Shown here in pieces: positions 44,893 to 52,500 of a DNA stretch of 52,500 nt (position 1 is the stretch's first letter; each line of letters opens with the position of its first letter). The position numbers and the translations under genes were made by a program. A model generated the notes under the pieces. The model was given only the letters and a program-made list of their open reading frames with translations, did no database searches and had not been told where the DNA came from. The stretch is from Nitrobacter winogradskyi (lineage in GTDB: Bacteria; Pseudomonadota; Alphaproteobacteria; Rhizobiales; Xanthobacteraceae): contig NZ_BJNF01000024.1 in the NCBI RefSeq assembly GCF_006539545.1, positions 1 to 52,500 of the forward strand, read 5' to 3'.

Positions 44893-44973
44893 GCGCTATA
44901 GCGTTTTCGAGCGAAGCATGTCCTCGGGCTTGTCCCGGGGATGGAATCCGGTTCGCGTGAAGAAAACGCGTCA
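44893..44973 (-). repeat. 81-bp repeat, copy A
   Basis: Every base matches the inverse complement of 51370-51450. On the minus strand it starts TGACGCGTTTTCTTCACGCG and ends GAAAACGCTATAGCGC, with a CCCCGGGACAAGCCCGAGG hairpin inside. The 27-bp palindrome lies 17 bases to its 5' side. Confidence 0.95.
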
Positions 44974-44990
44974 AAATAACAGTCGAAAGC

Positions 44991-45017
44991 TTCGCTTCTG
45001 ATTCAATCAGAAGCGAA
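44991..45017. repeat. 27-bp palindromic element, copy 3 (perfect)
   Basis: Perfect 13-base arms TTCGCTTCTGATT and AATCAGAAGCGAA around a single C. It is the best-preserved copy of this element and sits just downstream of ftsX. Confidence 0.9.
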
Positions 45018-45041
45018 AATGCTCCAGCCCTGAGCGGCCGC

Positions 45042-46013
45042 TCAATCGATCTCATCAAGCGTCGCGAACAATGTGCGGCGGGACGCAAAGGCGGTGATCA
45101 CCGCAATCAGGACTGTCTGGCCCGCCAGCACCAGATAGCCGGAAGGGCGCAGCGAGAACGTGCCGAGCAACGCCGCAAACTGATCCCCCACCGGCGTTCC
45201 CGAGAACCAGTTCGCGATCGATTCGGAGAATCCGAACATCAGCATCGCGGCGACGCACCCGATCACGCCGCCCCTCAGCCCGAGCCGCAGGAAGTGGCGC
45301 AGGAAATGATTGGCGATATATCGGTCGCTCGCTCCGACGAAATGCAGCACCTCGACGATCGGACGATTGGCCGCCATCGCCCCCCGGGTCGCGAACGATA
45401 CCGAGATAATGGTCGCAATGATGACCAGCGCGAGGACACCGATGCCGGCGAACACGGTCGCGTTGGTCATCGATCGCATCCGGTCGATCCAGGCGCGATG
45501 GTCGTCCACGCTGGTCGACGGCGCCAGTTGCGTCACGCGGCTGCGGAGCCCTTCCAGATCGAGCCTGGTTCCGGGCGCGGCGCGGGCCACGATCATGCGC
45601 GGCACCGGCAGATCGTCGAGCGACAGCCCGCTGCCGAGCCAGGGCTCCAGCAGCTTGGCCGACTCCTCCCTGGTGTACGGCCTGACATCGAGAATCCCCG
45701 GGTGCTCGCGGGCCGCGGCGGCGGCGGCGGCGACATCCTGCTCGAGATCGCGGCCGGCGGCGGGACGTACCTGGATGGTGATTTCGCTCGCGACTTCCGA
45801 CTGCCATTCCGAGGCCGAAGCGTTGATCAGCAGCACCGCCCCGGTGGTGATCGACGCGAGGAACGTCATGATGGCGACCACCGCCACCAGGGCGCGGCCG
45901 GCGATCGACGCACGCGGCACGATCGGCGACATGTTGCGCGCGCGGACCGGCACCTGCGGGCGCTCGCGCCCGAGATCCATCAGTACATCGTGACCGTCCC
46001 CTGCCTTACTCAT
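45042..46013 (-). CDS. ftsX: Cell division protein FtsX
   Basis: FtsX is the membrane half of the FtsEX complex, which activates cell-wall hydrolases at the septum. The 323-aa product has a first membrane helix near 40-62 (LVAVVAIMTFLASITTGAVL), a periplasmic loop with ITIQVRPAAGRDLEQDV, and three more helices in the C-terminal half (LALVIIATIISVSFATRGAM; GVIGCVAAMLMFGFS; YLVLAGQTVLIAVITAFA). The ATG at 46013 overlaps ftsE by eight bases. Confidence 0.92.
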   Translation of the reverse strand: MSKAGDGHDVLMDLGRERPQVPVRARNMSPIVPRASIAGRALVAVVAIMTFLASITTGAVLLINASASEWQSEVASEITIQVRPAAGRDLEQDVAAAAAAAREHPGILDVRPYTREESAKLLEPWLGSGLSLDDLPVPRMIVARAAPGTRLDLEGLRSRVTQLAPSTSVDDHRAWIDRMRSMTNATVFAGIGVLALVIIATIISVSFATRGAMAANRPIVEVLHFVGASDRYIANHFLRHFLRLGLRGGVIGCVAAMLMFGFSESIANWFSGTPVGDQFAALLGTFSLRPSGYLVLAGQTVLIAVITAFASRRTLFATLDEID

Positions 46014-46665
46014 AGATGTGCAGCCGCCCCTGATGCAGCACCAGCCGCCGCGCGTCATACTGATCCATCAGGGCGATGTCGTGGGTGGCGATGATGACCG
46101 CCGTGCCGGACTTGTTCAGCTCGATGAACAGCCGCAGCAGACGTTGCCCGAGCGTCGGATCAACATTGCCGGTCGGCTCGTCCGCCAGCAGAAGCTGCGG
46201 CCGCGCGATCACCGCGCGAGCGATCGCCGCGCGCTGCTTCTCCCCCCCTGACAGGACCGGCGGCAGCGCATCCATGCGCTCGCCGAGACCCACCCACTTC
46301 AGAAGATCGATTACTTCACGGCGATAGGTCGACTCATCGCGGCCCATGACCCGGAACGGCAACGCGACATTCTCGTAGGTGGTCATGTGATCAAGCAGAC
46401 GAAAGTCCTGCAACACGATCCCGATACGCTTGCGGAGATCGGCGATTGCATCCTTGCTCTGCAGCGAGACGTCCTGACCGAACAGGTTGACCAGCCCCCT
46501 CGTCGGCCGCAGCGACAGAAACAGAAGCCGCAGCAGGGAGGTTTTTCCCGCGCCCGACGGGCCGCTGAGAAACTGAAAGGAGCGGGCGGGAAGATGAAAG
46601 CTGATGTCGCGCAAAATCTCCGGGCCGAGCCCGTAACGCAAGCCGACATTTTCGAACCGGATCAA
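46006..46665 (-). CDS. ftsE: Cell division ATP-binding protein FtsE
   Basis: ABC-type ATPase of FtsEX. The 219-aa product has Walker A GPSGAGKTSLL, Q-loop IVLQDFRLL, signature LSGGEKQRAAIARA, Walker B LLLADEPTGNVD and the switch His in IIATHDIAL. Translation starts at TTG; the first residues IRFENVGLRYG match the usual FtsE start. It is transcribed ahead of ftsX. Confidence 0.94.
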   Translation of the reverse strand: MIRFENVGLRYGLGPEILRDISFHLPARSFQFLSGPSGAGKTSLLRLLFLSLRPTRGLVNLFGQDVSLQSKDAIADLRKRIGIVLQDFRLLDHMTTYENVALPFRVMGRDESTYRREVIDLLKWVGLGERMDALPPVLSGGEKQRAAIARAVIARPQLLLADEPTGNVDPTLGQRLLRLFIELNKSGTAVIIATHDIALMDQYDARRLVLHQGRLHIYE

Positions 46666-46685
46666 GCCTTGTGTCCCGATTTCCT

Positions 46686-46707
46686 GGTTCGCGTGAGGAA
46701 ACGCGTC
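46686..46707 (-). repeat. Short copy of the GACGCGTTT repeat core
   Basis: On the minus strand GACGCGTTTCCTCACGCGAA followed by CC differs only slightly from the start of the 81-bp repeat. It lies between ftsE and the divergent zinc-ribbon gene. Confidence 0.7.
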
Positions 46708-46820
46708 AAATCAAGATCATGGAGTCCCCGCCATCATCCTTTTGTGCGTCGGTTATGGTTTCCGATTCGTTAACGGTCGGCGGGTAGATTTCGGACAGCG
46801 TCACTTCCGGCGATTCGTCC

Positions 46821-47669
46821 ATGCACATTGTCTGTCCCCACTGTACGACATCCTATGCGGTCGACCCCGCGAAGCTCGGCGGAAAGGGCCGTATCGTCCG
46901 CTGCTCGCGCTGCAAGGAAACATGGCGGGCGACGCCGGACAATATCGCCCGGGTTCGCATCCCCACGATGGCTGGAGCGGACGAGATGGCGGGATGGACC
47001 GATCCTCCGAACACCGGCGACATGCCGTCGGTCGACAGTCCGTCGATCGCCAGCGATCTGCCGGAATCTCCCGAAACCGAGATGCCGCAACAGGACCTCG
47101 CCAGAGTTGTTGCGCCACCGGCCCGGCAGGACAACACACCCCGGGACGGCAAGCGGCCGCGCTTGTTCCATGCTGCTTCACGGTTCCACGGCCGCCTCAG
47201 ACGCTGGTTCGTGCTTCGGCCGCCAGCGATCACCCTGAACACTGTCTGCGTTGCGATGGCCGCCCTCGTGCTGGCTCTTGTGATCTGGCGCGTCGACATC
47301 GTGCGCCTGCTTCCGCAAACCGCAACGTTCTACCGGCTCGCCGGACTGGAAGTGAACCTGCGCGGATTGGCGTTCAAGGACGTCACCACCTCGACCGAAA
47401 CTGTCGACGGCAAGCAGGTTCTGGTGATCGAGGGCATGATCGCGGCGCAAACCCGCAAGCCGGTCGAACTGCCGCGCCTGCGCTTCAGCGTGCGCGACGC
47501 GCATGAGACGGAGATCTACGCGTGGAACGCGGTTCTAGAGCAGCCCGCGCTCAAGCCTGGTGAAAACGTCTGGTTCCGGACGCGGCTCGCGTCGCCGCCA
47601 CCTGAAGGCCGCAGTATTGATGTTCGCTTCTTCAACCGGCAGGATCTTGCCGCTGGAAATGGAGCCTGA
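46821..47669 (+). CDS. MJ0042-type zinc-ribbon membrane protein (DUF3426)
   Basis: The 282-aa product starts with a zinc ribbon, MHIVCPHCTTSYAVDPAKLG (Cys5, Cys8) and VRCSRCKETW (Cys28, Cys31), the MJ0042/PF13719 type. A low-complexity linker and one membrane helix (about 134-156) follow, then a DUF3426 domain (VEGMIAAQTRKPVELPRL-type text, VWFRTRLASPPPEGRSIDVR). Function is unknown. It is 3 bp upstream of the CpdR-like gene and so probably co-transcribed. Confidence 0.86.
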   Translation: MHIVCPHCTTSYAVDPAKLGGKGRIVRCSRCKETWRATPDNIARVRIPTMAGADEMAGWTDPPNTGDMPSVDSPSIASDLPESPETEMPQQDLARVVAPPARQDNTPRDGKRPRLFHAASRFHGRLRRWFVLRPPAITLNTVCVAMAALVLALVIWRVDIVRLLPQTATFYRLAGLEVNLRGLAFKDVTTSTETVDGKQVLVIEGMIAAQTRKPVELPRLRFSVRDAHETEIYAWNAVLEQPALKPGENVWFRTRLASPPPEGRSIDVRFFNRQDLAAGNGA

Positions 47670-47672
47670 CCC

Positions 47673-48065
47673 ATGGCGCGGGTGCTGATCGCCGACGACG
47701 AGGACTCGATGCGCTCGCTGGTCGCCCGCGCCATCGCCATGGATGGCCACGAGATCGTGACCGCGGCTGACGGCGCCGAAGCGCTGGATATTCTATCAGC
47801 TGACGCACATGACTTCGACCTGCTGCTTACCGACATCAAGATGCCGATCATGGATGGCATCGCGCTGGCCCTAGCCGTCGCGCGCGATTTTCCCGGCCTG
47901 ATCATCCTGCTGATGACAGGTTTCGCCGATCAGCGCGAGCGCGCGTCGGGCCTCAACGCCATCGTGCACGATGTCGTCACCAAGCCGTTTTCGGTGGCCG
48001 ATATCCGCGCCGCGGTCGCGGGCGCGCTGACGACGCAGACCGGCGGAACGATCAGTAGTCCTTGA
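47673..48065 (+). CDS. cpdR: Single-domain response regulator, CpdR-like
   Basis: A 130-aa receiver with no output domain. The acidic pocket is Asp8/Asp9, the phospho-acceptor Asp54 (LLTDIKMPIMDGI), Thr in LMTGF and Lys104 in VVTKPF. The overall wording (ARVLIADDEDSMRSLVARAI; ALALAVARDFPGLIILLMTG) resembles Caulobacter CpdR, which when unphosphorylated primes ClpXP for CtrA-pathway proteolysis. GGAG precedes the ATG. Its last 14 bases overlap the end of the convergent DUF4175 gene. CpdR identity is by similarity and remains to be confirmed. Confidence 0.82.
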   Translation: MARVLIADDEDSMRSLVARAIAMDGHEIVTAADGAEALDILSADAHDFDLLLTDIKMPIMDGIALALAVARDFPGLIILLMTGFADQRERASGLNAIVHDVVTKPFSVADIRAAVAGALTTQTGGTISSP

Positions 48066-50538
48066 GCAGCCGATCGATGTAATCGAGTTCGATCTTCGGC
48101 CGTGACGGATCGGCGAGGCGGCGGCGCAACTCTTCGAGAATACGGCGGACCCGCTGAACATCGATCTCGCCGGGAATCTTGACCGTCGTCTCGTTGCCGA
48201 ACTCGCGACCCCGCAGCGGTCGCCCCAGCGGGTCGGTCTGACCGCCGCTCTGCCGGCCCGCACGACCGCCCGACCCGTCTTCGCCCTGCTGCATGGCCTC
48301 GGCGAGGCTCCGGGCGCCCTTGCGTAGCGCATCGAGCGCCCGGCCCTGCGCGTCGACCGCGCCATCGGCGTTACCCTCGCCAAGCTGGCCGCCCGCCTGA
48401 CCCATTGCGGAATCAGCCTGGCCAAGATCGTCGTCCGGCTGGCTCGATCCCATGCCGCGCCGGGCGAGTTCCTGCTGCAATGTCTTGAGCCTGTCATGCA
48501 GGGCCTTTTGATCCTGCTGCAGGCCGCCCATCCCATTCTGGCCGCTGCGCTCGTGGCCGTCATCGTGATCGCGCCGCGAATCCATGCCCTGCCTGTAGGT
48601 CTTGTCGCGCAACTGCTGCTGCTTGCGGATCATGTCACCGAGTTCATTCAGCGACTGTTGCACATCCTCGCCCGCTCCCTCGCCCTGGCCCGGCTGCGCC
48701 ATCTGTAGATTCTCAAGCATCTGCTGCAATTGATCGAGCAATTGCCTGGCGGCTTCCTTGTCGCCGGAGCGGGACAGGCGCTCCATGCGCTCGATCATGT
48801 TGTCGAGATCCTGCGGACGCATCACCTTGCTGTTGGGATCGAGCGGACGCGCCAGTTGCTCCGGATTGTTGCGCATCTGTTCGGCCAGCTGGCGCAGGTA
48901 ATTATCCAGCGCCGCGCGCAGGTTCTCGGTGAGCTTCCTGATCTCCTCATCGCTCGCGCCGCGCTCCAATGCCTCCTTCAAGGCATCCTGCGCGGCACGT
49001 AGCGCCTTCTCGACATCGGTGATATTGCCGTCCTCGATGCTGACGGCGAGCCCCCAGAGGCTGGCGACGACCTCCCGCAACTGGGCGTCGATGCGCGCTT
49101 CCTCGAGCTGCTTCGTGACGCTGTAAAGACCGAGATACTCACCCGCCCTGGGAGTAAACAGCTCGGGCGCGATCAGGAGAGCATCGAGCGCGGTATGGAC
49201 CTGCCTGTTCTGATTGGCGTCCAGCGCCAGGATGCGACGCTGCTCGATCAGCGCGCGCGCAAGCGGTTTGGTGAACACGCGTTCCGGCAGGCGCAGGTCG
49301 AGCGGCTCGCTGCGACCCTCGTTTCCGGCGTCATCGCGCGCCGTCAGCGTCAAGGTCACTTCGGCGCCGGCGTAGGGACTTTCGCTTAGATCATGGACCA
49401 TCTGCCCAATGCCGCTGCGGGGCCTGGCATTCGGCAGCACCAGCGCGAATTGCGGCGGATCGAACAGCGGGCGCGCGGTCGTCCCATCATTTGCAGCGGA
49501 TGCGGGCCGGGTCGAAAATGCCGCATGGGCTTCGGTGACGCCGTAATCGTCCTCCAGGCGGTAGGACATCTGCAACGATCCGCGCGCCTGGCGTTCCGGC
49601 CGCTTGGCCAGCGAAATGGCCGGGACGCGATCGGCGATTGCGCTGAAGGCCCATCGCGGTTGCCCCGACGGCGCACGCACATGAGCCGTGCCATCCGCGG
49701 CAATGGTGAAATGCCGCTCGTTCGCGCCCTCCGGGGGCTTGTCGGCGAAAGCCTTCTCGGTCACGCCGCCACTGAGCGCGACGTCGAGACTGCCGCCGCT
49801 CGAACGCACAATCAGCGTGCTGCCCGCAGGCACCGGAAGCGCGGTATCGGACGGATTGGCGTCCTTGCCGGTCGCCGACAGGATGATCGGCGGCTTGCCG
49901 GTGTAAGGCGGTGGAGCCACCCAGGCATCGACCCTGACATGGGCCGAGGTCAGCGCGCCATTCCAGTCGAACGCCACAGCGACACGCTCTGTCCGTTCGC
50001 CGTCCGCCGCGATAAACGTGGCGACCATCAGCACCATCACCAGCGCTCGCAAGGCCCAGCGGTCATGCAGCGGCAGCTGAGGCGACGGCAGCCCGGCGCG
50101 AAGACGCTTGATCGCCGCCAGCGTGCGTGCGCGCTGCTCCTGCCACAAAGCGTGCGCGACCGGATCCCGGGTCGCCAGCGTGTCCGCAAGCGCGGTGACG
50201 GGACGATGGCGAAGGCCGGCGCCGCGGTCGAGCCGGCCCAATCCTTCCTCGCGGCTGGGCCAGCGGAACCTGACGACAGGCACCGCCGCCGCAACGGCGA
50301 GCAGCACAAACGCAGCAAGAGCAACGGCGCGTCCCCAAACCGGCAGAACCAGCCAGGCACCGGCCCAGGAAACCGCCAGAAACAACCCGCCGACGCAGAG
50401 CAGCCGCGCAAGATGCGGCCAAGCCCTTTCCCACGCGATGACCCACCTGGCGCGCTGCAGGGCGCGCGTCAGTTCAACTTCCGCCGACGCACGCCGGTCG
50501 TCGTCCTGACGGGTTGGATCGGGGGTAACGCCGCTCAA
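48052..50538 (-). CDS. TIGR02302/DUF4175 large membrane protein
   Basis: The 828-aa product has two membrane helices near 45-92 and one near 175-190 (ALRALVMVLMVATFIAA), a beta-rich middle domain (SAHVRVDAWVAPPPYTGKPP; VPAGSTLIVRSSGG), a helical segment from about 480, and a Gln/Met/Gly-rich C-terminal part (QRQQLRDK-like, GMGGLQQDQKALHDRLKTLQ) ending IELDYIDRLLKDY. It matches the alphaproteobacterial TIGR02302 family. Function unknown; an envelope role is inferred. It starts at TTG behind GGAG. Convergent with the CpdR-like gene. Confidence 0.85.
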   Translation of the reverse strand: MSGVTPDPTRQDDDRRASAEVELTRALQRARWVIAWERAWPHLARLLCVGGLFLAVSWAGAWLVLPVWGRAVALAAFVLLAVAAAVPVVRFRWPSREEGLGRLDRGAGLRHRPVTALADTLATRDPVAHALWQEQRARTLAAIKRLRAGLPSPQLPLHDRWALRALVMVLMVATFIAADGERTERVAVAFDWNGALTSAHVRVDAWVAPPPYTGKPPIILSATGKDANPSDTALPVPAGSTLIVRSSGGSLDVALSGGVTEKAFADKPPEGANERHFTIAADGTAHVRAPSGQPRWAFSAIADRVPAISLAKRPERQARGSLQMSYRLEDDYGVTEAHAAFSTRPASAANDGTTARPLFDPPQFALVLPNARPRSGIGQMVHDLSESPYAGAEVTLTLTARDDAGNEGRSEPLDLRLPERVFTKPLARALIEQRRILALDANQNRQVHTALDALLIAPELFTPRAGEYLGLYSVTKQLEEARIDAQLREVVASLWGLAVSIEDGNITDVEKALRAAQDALKEALERGASDEEIRKLTENLRAALDNYLRQLAEQMRNNPEQLARPLDPNSKVMRPQDLDNMIERMERLSRSGDKEAARQLLDQLQQMLENLQMAQPGQGEGAGEDVQQSLNELGDMIRKQQQLRDKTYRQGMDSRRDHDDGHERSGQNGMGGLQQDQKALHDRLKTLQQELARRGMGSSQPDDDLGQADSAMGQAGGQLGEGNADGAVDAQGRALDALRKGARSLAEAMQQGEDGSGGRAGRQSGGQTDPLGRPLRGREFGNETTVKIPGEIDVQRVRRILEELRRRLADPSRPKIELDYIDRLLKDY

Positions 50539-50570
50539 CTCGTTCTCCGCGCCGCTGGAGCTAGAATAAC

Positions 50571-50635
50571 TTCGCTCCTCATTGAAAGCGAAGCTCCAGA
50601 TTGTTGTTTGGACGCGTTTTCTTCACGCGAACCGG
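50571..50635. repeat. Composite dispersed repeat (degenerate palindrome plus GACGCG core)
   Basis: A shortened 27-bp element (TTCGCT at 50571, AGCGAA at 50587) is followed after 18 bases by GACGCGTTTTCTTCACGCGA and ACCGG (50611-50635), the same order and spacing as at 44.9 kb. It lies between the DUF4175 start and ogt. Confidence 0.75.
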
Positions 50636-50744
50636 TGACCGCAAACGCCGTCAAACAGCATCCTACCACGGCGGCGGCAATGAGGCATCGGCGGCTGGCC
50701 GGGACCGCCGGGTTGCAGACCGGAACCGCTTTGCGCGGAATGGA

Positions 50745-51299
50745 TCAATCGAACAAGCCGGGCGTGTGATTGACGATCGCGCCCTCGATGGCGAGCATTT
50801 TCAGTTTGGTCGCGACGCCGCCGCTTGCCGAGAAGCCTCCCGGCCTGTCGCCGGCGGCAAGCACGCGATGGCACGGCACCACGATCGGATACGGATTACG
50901 GCCGAGCGCCTGACCAACATCGCGCGACAGCTCAACGCCGCCGAGACGTTTGGCGATATCGCCATAGGTCATCGTCCTGCCCGGCGGAATGGTCCGTGCG
51001 ATATCGTAAACGCGGCGATCGAATTCGCCTACGCTGTCGAGATCGAGCACCACACCGGATAGATCGATCGGCTTACCCTCAAGCAACGCGATCATGCCAT
51101 CGATCGCGGCCTGCACGGCGGCGGGCGGAGCCGCCTCCGCGAGGCTCCCGTAACGCTGGCGAAGACGTATCCGGGTCTTGTCTTCATCCGGCAGCGGCAA
51201 CTGCACCGCTTCGACGCCATGCGCGGTCCAGACAATACCGCAGATCCCGATCGCGGTTTCGAACAGCGCGAACTTGCGATCATTTGGCGGTTCACTCAC
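50745..51299 (-). CDS. ogt: Methylated-DNA--protein-cysteine methyltransferase Ogt
   Basis: Ogt repairs O6-alkylguanine by transferring the alkyl group to its own Cys in a suicide reaction. The 184-aa product has the active-site motif VVPCHRVLAAGDRPGGFSA (Cys143), IPPGRTMTYGDIAKRLG before it and GQALGRNPYPIV. Translation starts at GTG behind GGAG with six-base spacing. It is upstream of the DUF4175 gene on the same strand but separated by a repeat. Confidence 0.92.
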   Translation of the reverse strand: MSEPPNDRKFALFETAIGICGIVWTAHGVEAVQLPLPDEDKTRIRLRQRYGSLAEAAPPAAVQAAIDGMIALLEGKPIDLSGVVLDLDSVGEFDRRVYDIARTIPPGRTMTYGDIAKRLGGVELSRDVGQALGRNPYPIVVPCHRVLAAGDRPGGFSASGGVATKLKMLAIEGAIVNHTPGLFD

Positions 51300-51317
51300 G
51301 GATCGCTCCGTCGCAAA

Positions 51318-51359
51318 CTGAAGTTTTCACCGCTTCACGGAAGTGGTGAAAGACTTCAG
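51318..51359. repeat. Hairpin next to the 81-bp repeat, copy B
   Basis: CTGAAGTTTTCACC and GGTGAAAGACTTCAG pair with one bulge. It occupies the place that the 27-bp palindrome has next to copy A, 11 bases from the repeat. Confidence 0.7.
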
Positions 51360-51369
51360 CACTTTGATC

Positions 51370-51450
51370 TGACGCGTTTTCTTCACGCGAACCGGATTCC
51401 ATCCCCGGGACAAGCCCGAGGACATGCTTCGCTCGAAAACGCTATAGCGC
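51370..51450 (+). repeat. 81-bp repeat, copy B
   Basis: Identical over all 81 bases to the inverse complement of 44893-44973. It lies in the gap upstream of ogt, before the flavoprotein gene. Confidence 0.95.
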
Positions 51451-51534
51451 ATTCCTGTGTTGGATCGCGCCCTGAGAAAACCCCGCGATCACATCGACGC
51501 CGGCCGGCTCGGTGGCATACCGAGAAGCTGAATG

Positions 51535-52500
51535 TCAGGCGGCGACCTCGCGCTCCATCGCCACTTCCGCCTTGAGGTGGTCGACGTCCCGGTAGATCGA
51601 GGAGACCGCCAGCACGCGCCTCTGATGCTTGTAGCGCAGCAGGCAATCCCGGTCAGCGACGCTGCCGTCGACCTCGATCTGGTCCCACTTCAACGCGTGG
51701 CCGACATAGTTGATCGGCACATCATAATGCTGGCTCCAGAAGAACGGCACAGCGTCATACTTTTCGCGATGTCCCAGCATATTGCGCGCGGCCACCTGCC
51801 CCTGGCGCTGCGCCACGACCCAGTGCTCGACCCGGATGTTCTCTCCGAACCGCGGATCGGGCCATCGCGCGATATCGCCGGCCGCAAAGATGCCCGGCGC
51901 GCTTGTTTCCAGGTACTGGTTGACGAGCACGCCGCGATCGATCTTCAACCCCGCCTTCTCCGCAAGCTCCAGGCGCGGCTTCACGCCGACGCCGAAGACG
52001 ACGAAATCGGCCTCAAGCACTTCGCCGCTGGAGATCGTCACCTTCTTCTCGCCGATCGCTGTGACCGTATTCTCCAGGTGGAAGATGACGCCGTGCTCCT
52101 CATGGAGCGAACGGACGAAATCCCCCATTTCCGCGCCGAGGATGCGCTCCATCGGACGGGACTCAGGGGCGACGACATGGACCTCGATCCCGCGGGCGCG
52201 CAACGAGGCCGCAACCTCCAGACCGATGAAACTCGCACCGATGACAACCGCCCGGTTGGCCGATTTGGCCGCAGCGATAATAGCGCGGCAATCCTTGAGC
52301 GAGCGCAGCGTATGGACATGCGGCAGGTTGGCTCCGGGAATCGGCAGCCTAACCGGCTCGGCGCCGGTCGCCAACAGCAGCCGATCGTAGCCAACGACAT
52401 CGCCGTTGATCGAAAGCTGGCGCGCGGACGGATCGATAGCGGTAACGGTCGTGCGCAGCCGCAGGTCGATGCCGGCCTGCTGGTAGAAATCATCGGGGCG
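51535..52500 (-). CDS. FAD-dependent ferredoxin/rubredoxin reductase-like protein (5' end missing)
   Basis: At least 321 residues are visible; the frame runs off the window edge, so the start and N-terminal FAD motif are not seen. The visible part begins RPDDFYQQAGIDLRLRTTVT and includes YDRLLLATGAEPVRLPIPG, a Rossmann motif AVVIGASFIGLEVAASLRA, FGVGVKPRLELAEKAGLK, the FAD-binding GIFAAGDIARWPD, and a C-terminal domain with the DVPINYVGHAL segment typical of pyridine-nucleotide disulfide oxidoreductase-fold ferredoxin reductases. No redox disulfide CxxC is seen, which fits a reductase of the ferredoxin type. The electron partner is unknown. Confidence 0.85.
   Translation of the reverse strand, partial: RPDDFYQQAGIDLRLRTTVTAIDPSARQLSINGDVVGYDRLLLATGAEPVRLPIPGANLPHVHTLRSLKDCRAIIAAAKSANRAVVIGASFIGLEVAASLRARGIEVHVVAPESRPMERILGAEMGDFVRSLHEEHGVIFHLENTVTAIGEKKVTISSGEVLEADFVVFGVGVKPRLELAEKAGLKIDRGVLVNQYLETSAPGIFAAGDIARWPDPRFGENIRVEHWVVAQRQGQVAARNMLGHREKYDAVPFFWSQHYDVPINYVGHALKWDQIEVDGSVADRDCLLRYKHQRRVLAVSSIYRDVDHLKAEVAMEREVAA

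Noticed and set aside
49393-50769. A 458-codon plus-strand frame opposite the DUF4175 gene
   Set aside because: It is Arg-rich without motifs, and the minus strand encodes a continuous family protein through the same bases.
1-52500. CRISPR arrays, prophage, insertion sequences, toxin-antitoxin pairs or biosynthetic clusters
   Set aside because: I saw no regularly spaced repeats with unique spacers, no transposase or phage structural proteins, and no toxin-antitoxin type pairs. The short palindromes are dispersed, not arrayed.

Overview
The window is a GC-rich piece of core chromosome from an alphaproteobacterium. The gene families (SciP/DUF1153, FlbD, a CpdR-like regulator, DUF2125, BA14K, the TIGR02302/DUF4175 protein, a RibB with a dead RibA tail, PmtA-like methyltransferase) and the short palindromic repeats point to the Bradyrhizobium/Nitrobacter/Rhodopseudomonas group (Bradyrhizobiaceae). 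The genus cannot be fixed from the sequence alone. I see no transposase, integrase, phage gene, CRISPR array or rRNA operon; one tRNA is present.

Layout. 0.1-9.9 kb: a small Cys-containing protein, a lipoprotein L,D-transpeptidase, an extensin-like secreted protein, an acyl-CoA ligase, pirin with a divergent LysR regulator, a DUF1499 membrane protein, an MBL-fold hydrolase and glutaryl-CoA dehydrogenase. 10-15.5 kb: RibB, a CPA2 antiporter, tRNA-Met with a good promoter, a secreted Pro-rich protein, a PmtA-like methyltransferase and MnmA. 15.8-23.7 kb: a flagellar block (fliK, flgD, sciP, fliF, fliG, fliH, fliN, flbD), all on the plus strand. 23.9-30.8 kb: a RecD/Dda-like helicase, a BA14K protein, a MetB-type PLP enzyme and cysJI. 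31-35.5 kb: clpB, a MOSC protein and a His-rich secreted CHAP-like hydrolase. 35.8-40.9 kb: metXW behind a SAM-II riboswitch, divergent from chorismate mutase-hisC-tyrA. 41-45 kb: DUF2125, ChaC, PlsC and YdcF-like proteins. 45-51.3 kb: ftsEX, a zinc-ribbon membrane protein, a CpdR-like receiver, a large DUF4175 protein and Ogt. 51.5 kb to the end: the C-terminal part of a ferredoxin-reductase-like flavoprotein.

How the genes fit together. Sulfite reduction (cysJI), the MetB-type enzyme and metXW cover sulfur incorporation into methionine, with metXW apparently controlled by SAM through premature termination. SciP and the CpdR-like protein are both parts of the CtrA cell-cycle circuit, and SciP sits between flagellar genes with CtrA-like half-sites next to it. 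The most interesting non-gene signals are the metX leader with a mutually exclusive terminator/antiterminator, a GGCAA-N3-TTGCC palindrome shared by the fliK and fliF upstream regions, the operator-like palindrome abutting the LysR start codon, and a modular dispersed repeat family that includes two identical 81-bp inverted copies bracketing the ftsX-ogt block. I found no convincing wholly new multi-gene system; most of the window is ordinary housekeeping DNA.
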